Shown here one piece after another: positions 6,928 to 7,068 of a DNA stretch of 7,068 bases (positions are counted from its first letter, which is position 1; every line of letters begins with the position of its first letter). Below the pieces are notes generated by a model that saw nothing but the letters and a program-made list of their open reading frames with translations, was not told where the DNA came from and did not search any database. Source of the DNA: Candidatus Mediterraneibacter stercorigallinarum (GTDB taxonomy: Bacteria > Bacillota > Clostridia > Lachnospirales > Lachnospiraceae); the NCBI GenBank assembly GCA_019116185.1, contig DXCD01000011.1, positions 1 through 7,068 of the forward strand, given 5' to 3'. The translations under genes were made by a program, and so were the position numbers.

Positions 6928-6989
6928 CATTTTTATAAGTTTCGCAAGACTCTTCTTTAATTATCCTCCTTTCACGTCCTGCCCTCATG

Positions 6990-7021
6990 CCGGGTTTTCC
7001 TAATATTCCCCTAAAATCCGG
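6990..7021. repeat. Imperfect inverted repeat in the leader of the giant gene
   Basis: Two nine-base arms, CCGGGTTTT (6990-6998) and AAAATCCGG (7013-7021), are complementary except for one position and enclose a 14-base loop. On the transcribed minus strand the exception is an A/C mismatch. The repeat lies between the candidate promoter and the Shine-Dalgarno. It could be an operator for a local regulator or a weak leader hairpin. There is no T run for termination. Support is modest because the arms are short. Confidence 0.35.
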
Positions 7022-7038
7022 ACATTATCTCCAGTCTG

Positions 7039-7067
7039 ATTATCAATAAAATCTTTAAAATAGTAAA
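7039..7067 (-). promoter_or_regulatory. Candidate sigma-A promoter for the operon
   Basis: On the minus strand, TTTACT (7062-7067, four of six matches to TTGACA) is separated by exactly 17 bases from GATAAT (7039-7044, five of six matches to TATAAT). The surrounding sequence is AT-rich. A start near 7032 would give a leader of about 115 bases before the ATG at 6915, containing the inverted repeat. A second GATAAT at 7023-7028 has no good -35 partner. The call rests on hexamer matching alone, in AT-rich DNA where chance matches are common. Confidence 0.35.
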
Positions 7068-7068
7068 T

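Noticed and set aside
6916..6930. Longer start of the giant gene at the ATG at 6930
   Set aside because: Its first codons are the Shine-Dalgarno of the ATG at 6915, and it has none of its own.
6797..6988. Minus-strand 63-codon frame beginning upstream of the giant gene
   Set aside because: It runs out of frame into the signal-peptide coding region and its ATG at 6988 has no good Shine-Dalgarno. The AGGAGG at 6965-6970 is inside it rather than before it.

Overview
The window carries three genes, all on the minus strand, in the order right to left: a giant secreted surface protein (6915 down to 1240), a lipoprotein resembling SurA/PrsA-type foldases (1161 down to 127), and the first 26 codons of a gene that runs off the left edge (78 down to 1). 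No terminator-like hairpin with a T run is visible in the 78-base or 48-base gaps, so the three may be one transcription unit. I found no RNA genes, CRISPR arrays, insertion sequences or attachment sites.

The organism is most likely a Gram-positive Clostridia member, probably Lachnospiraceae or a relative. The reasons are the strong AGGAGG ribosome binding sites, the moderate base composition, a Gram-positive wall-anchor signal of the PTGD type rather than LPXTG, and the stacking of Big_4, CBM96/DNRLRE and FIVAR modules, which is common in glycan-foraging gut Clostridia. The taxonomic call is an inference from style, not from a marker gene.

The large protein (1891 aa) begins with a signal peptide. 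It then has an aromatic-rich N-terminal beta-sandwich-like module, an Ig-like segment and an InlB-type bacterial repeat module. Next comes a right-handed parallel beta-helix of about 520 residues, the likely glycan-active part. After it come a Big_2 domain, a CBM96/DNRLRE module, four Big_4 Ig-like domains, a second CBM96/DNRLRE module, a fifth Big_4, a FIVAR three-helix module, a Gly/Asp/Asn-rich linker and a PTGD + hydrophobic + RRRR anchor. This is the plan of a cell-wall-attached polysaccharide lyase or glycosidase carrying its own binding modules; the substrate cannot be read from the sequence.

The second gene encodes a lipid-anchored protein with a SurA_N-like helical region and a degenerate parvulin-like region. 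Its position directly after the giant exoprotein suggests a foldase or holdase that helps the beta-rich protein fold after export. The 138 bases upstream of the large gene hold a plausible sigma-A promoter, an imperfect inverted repeat and two Shine-Dalgarno-like sites, only one of which serves the start codon.

There is no clear sign of a wholly new system. The most interesting points are the pairing of exoprotein and dedicated foldase, the unassigned beta-helix with a regular asparagine ladder and an acidic cluster, the unassigned N-terminal module and the non-LPXTG anchor.
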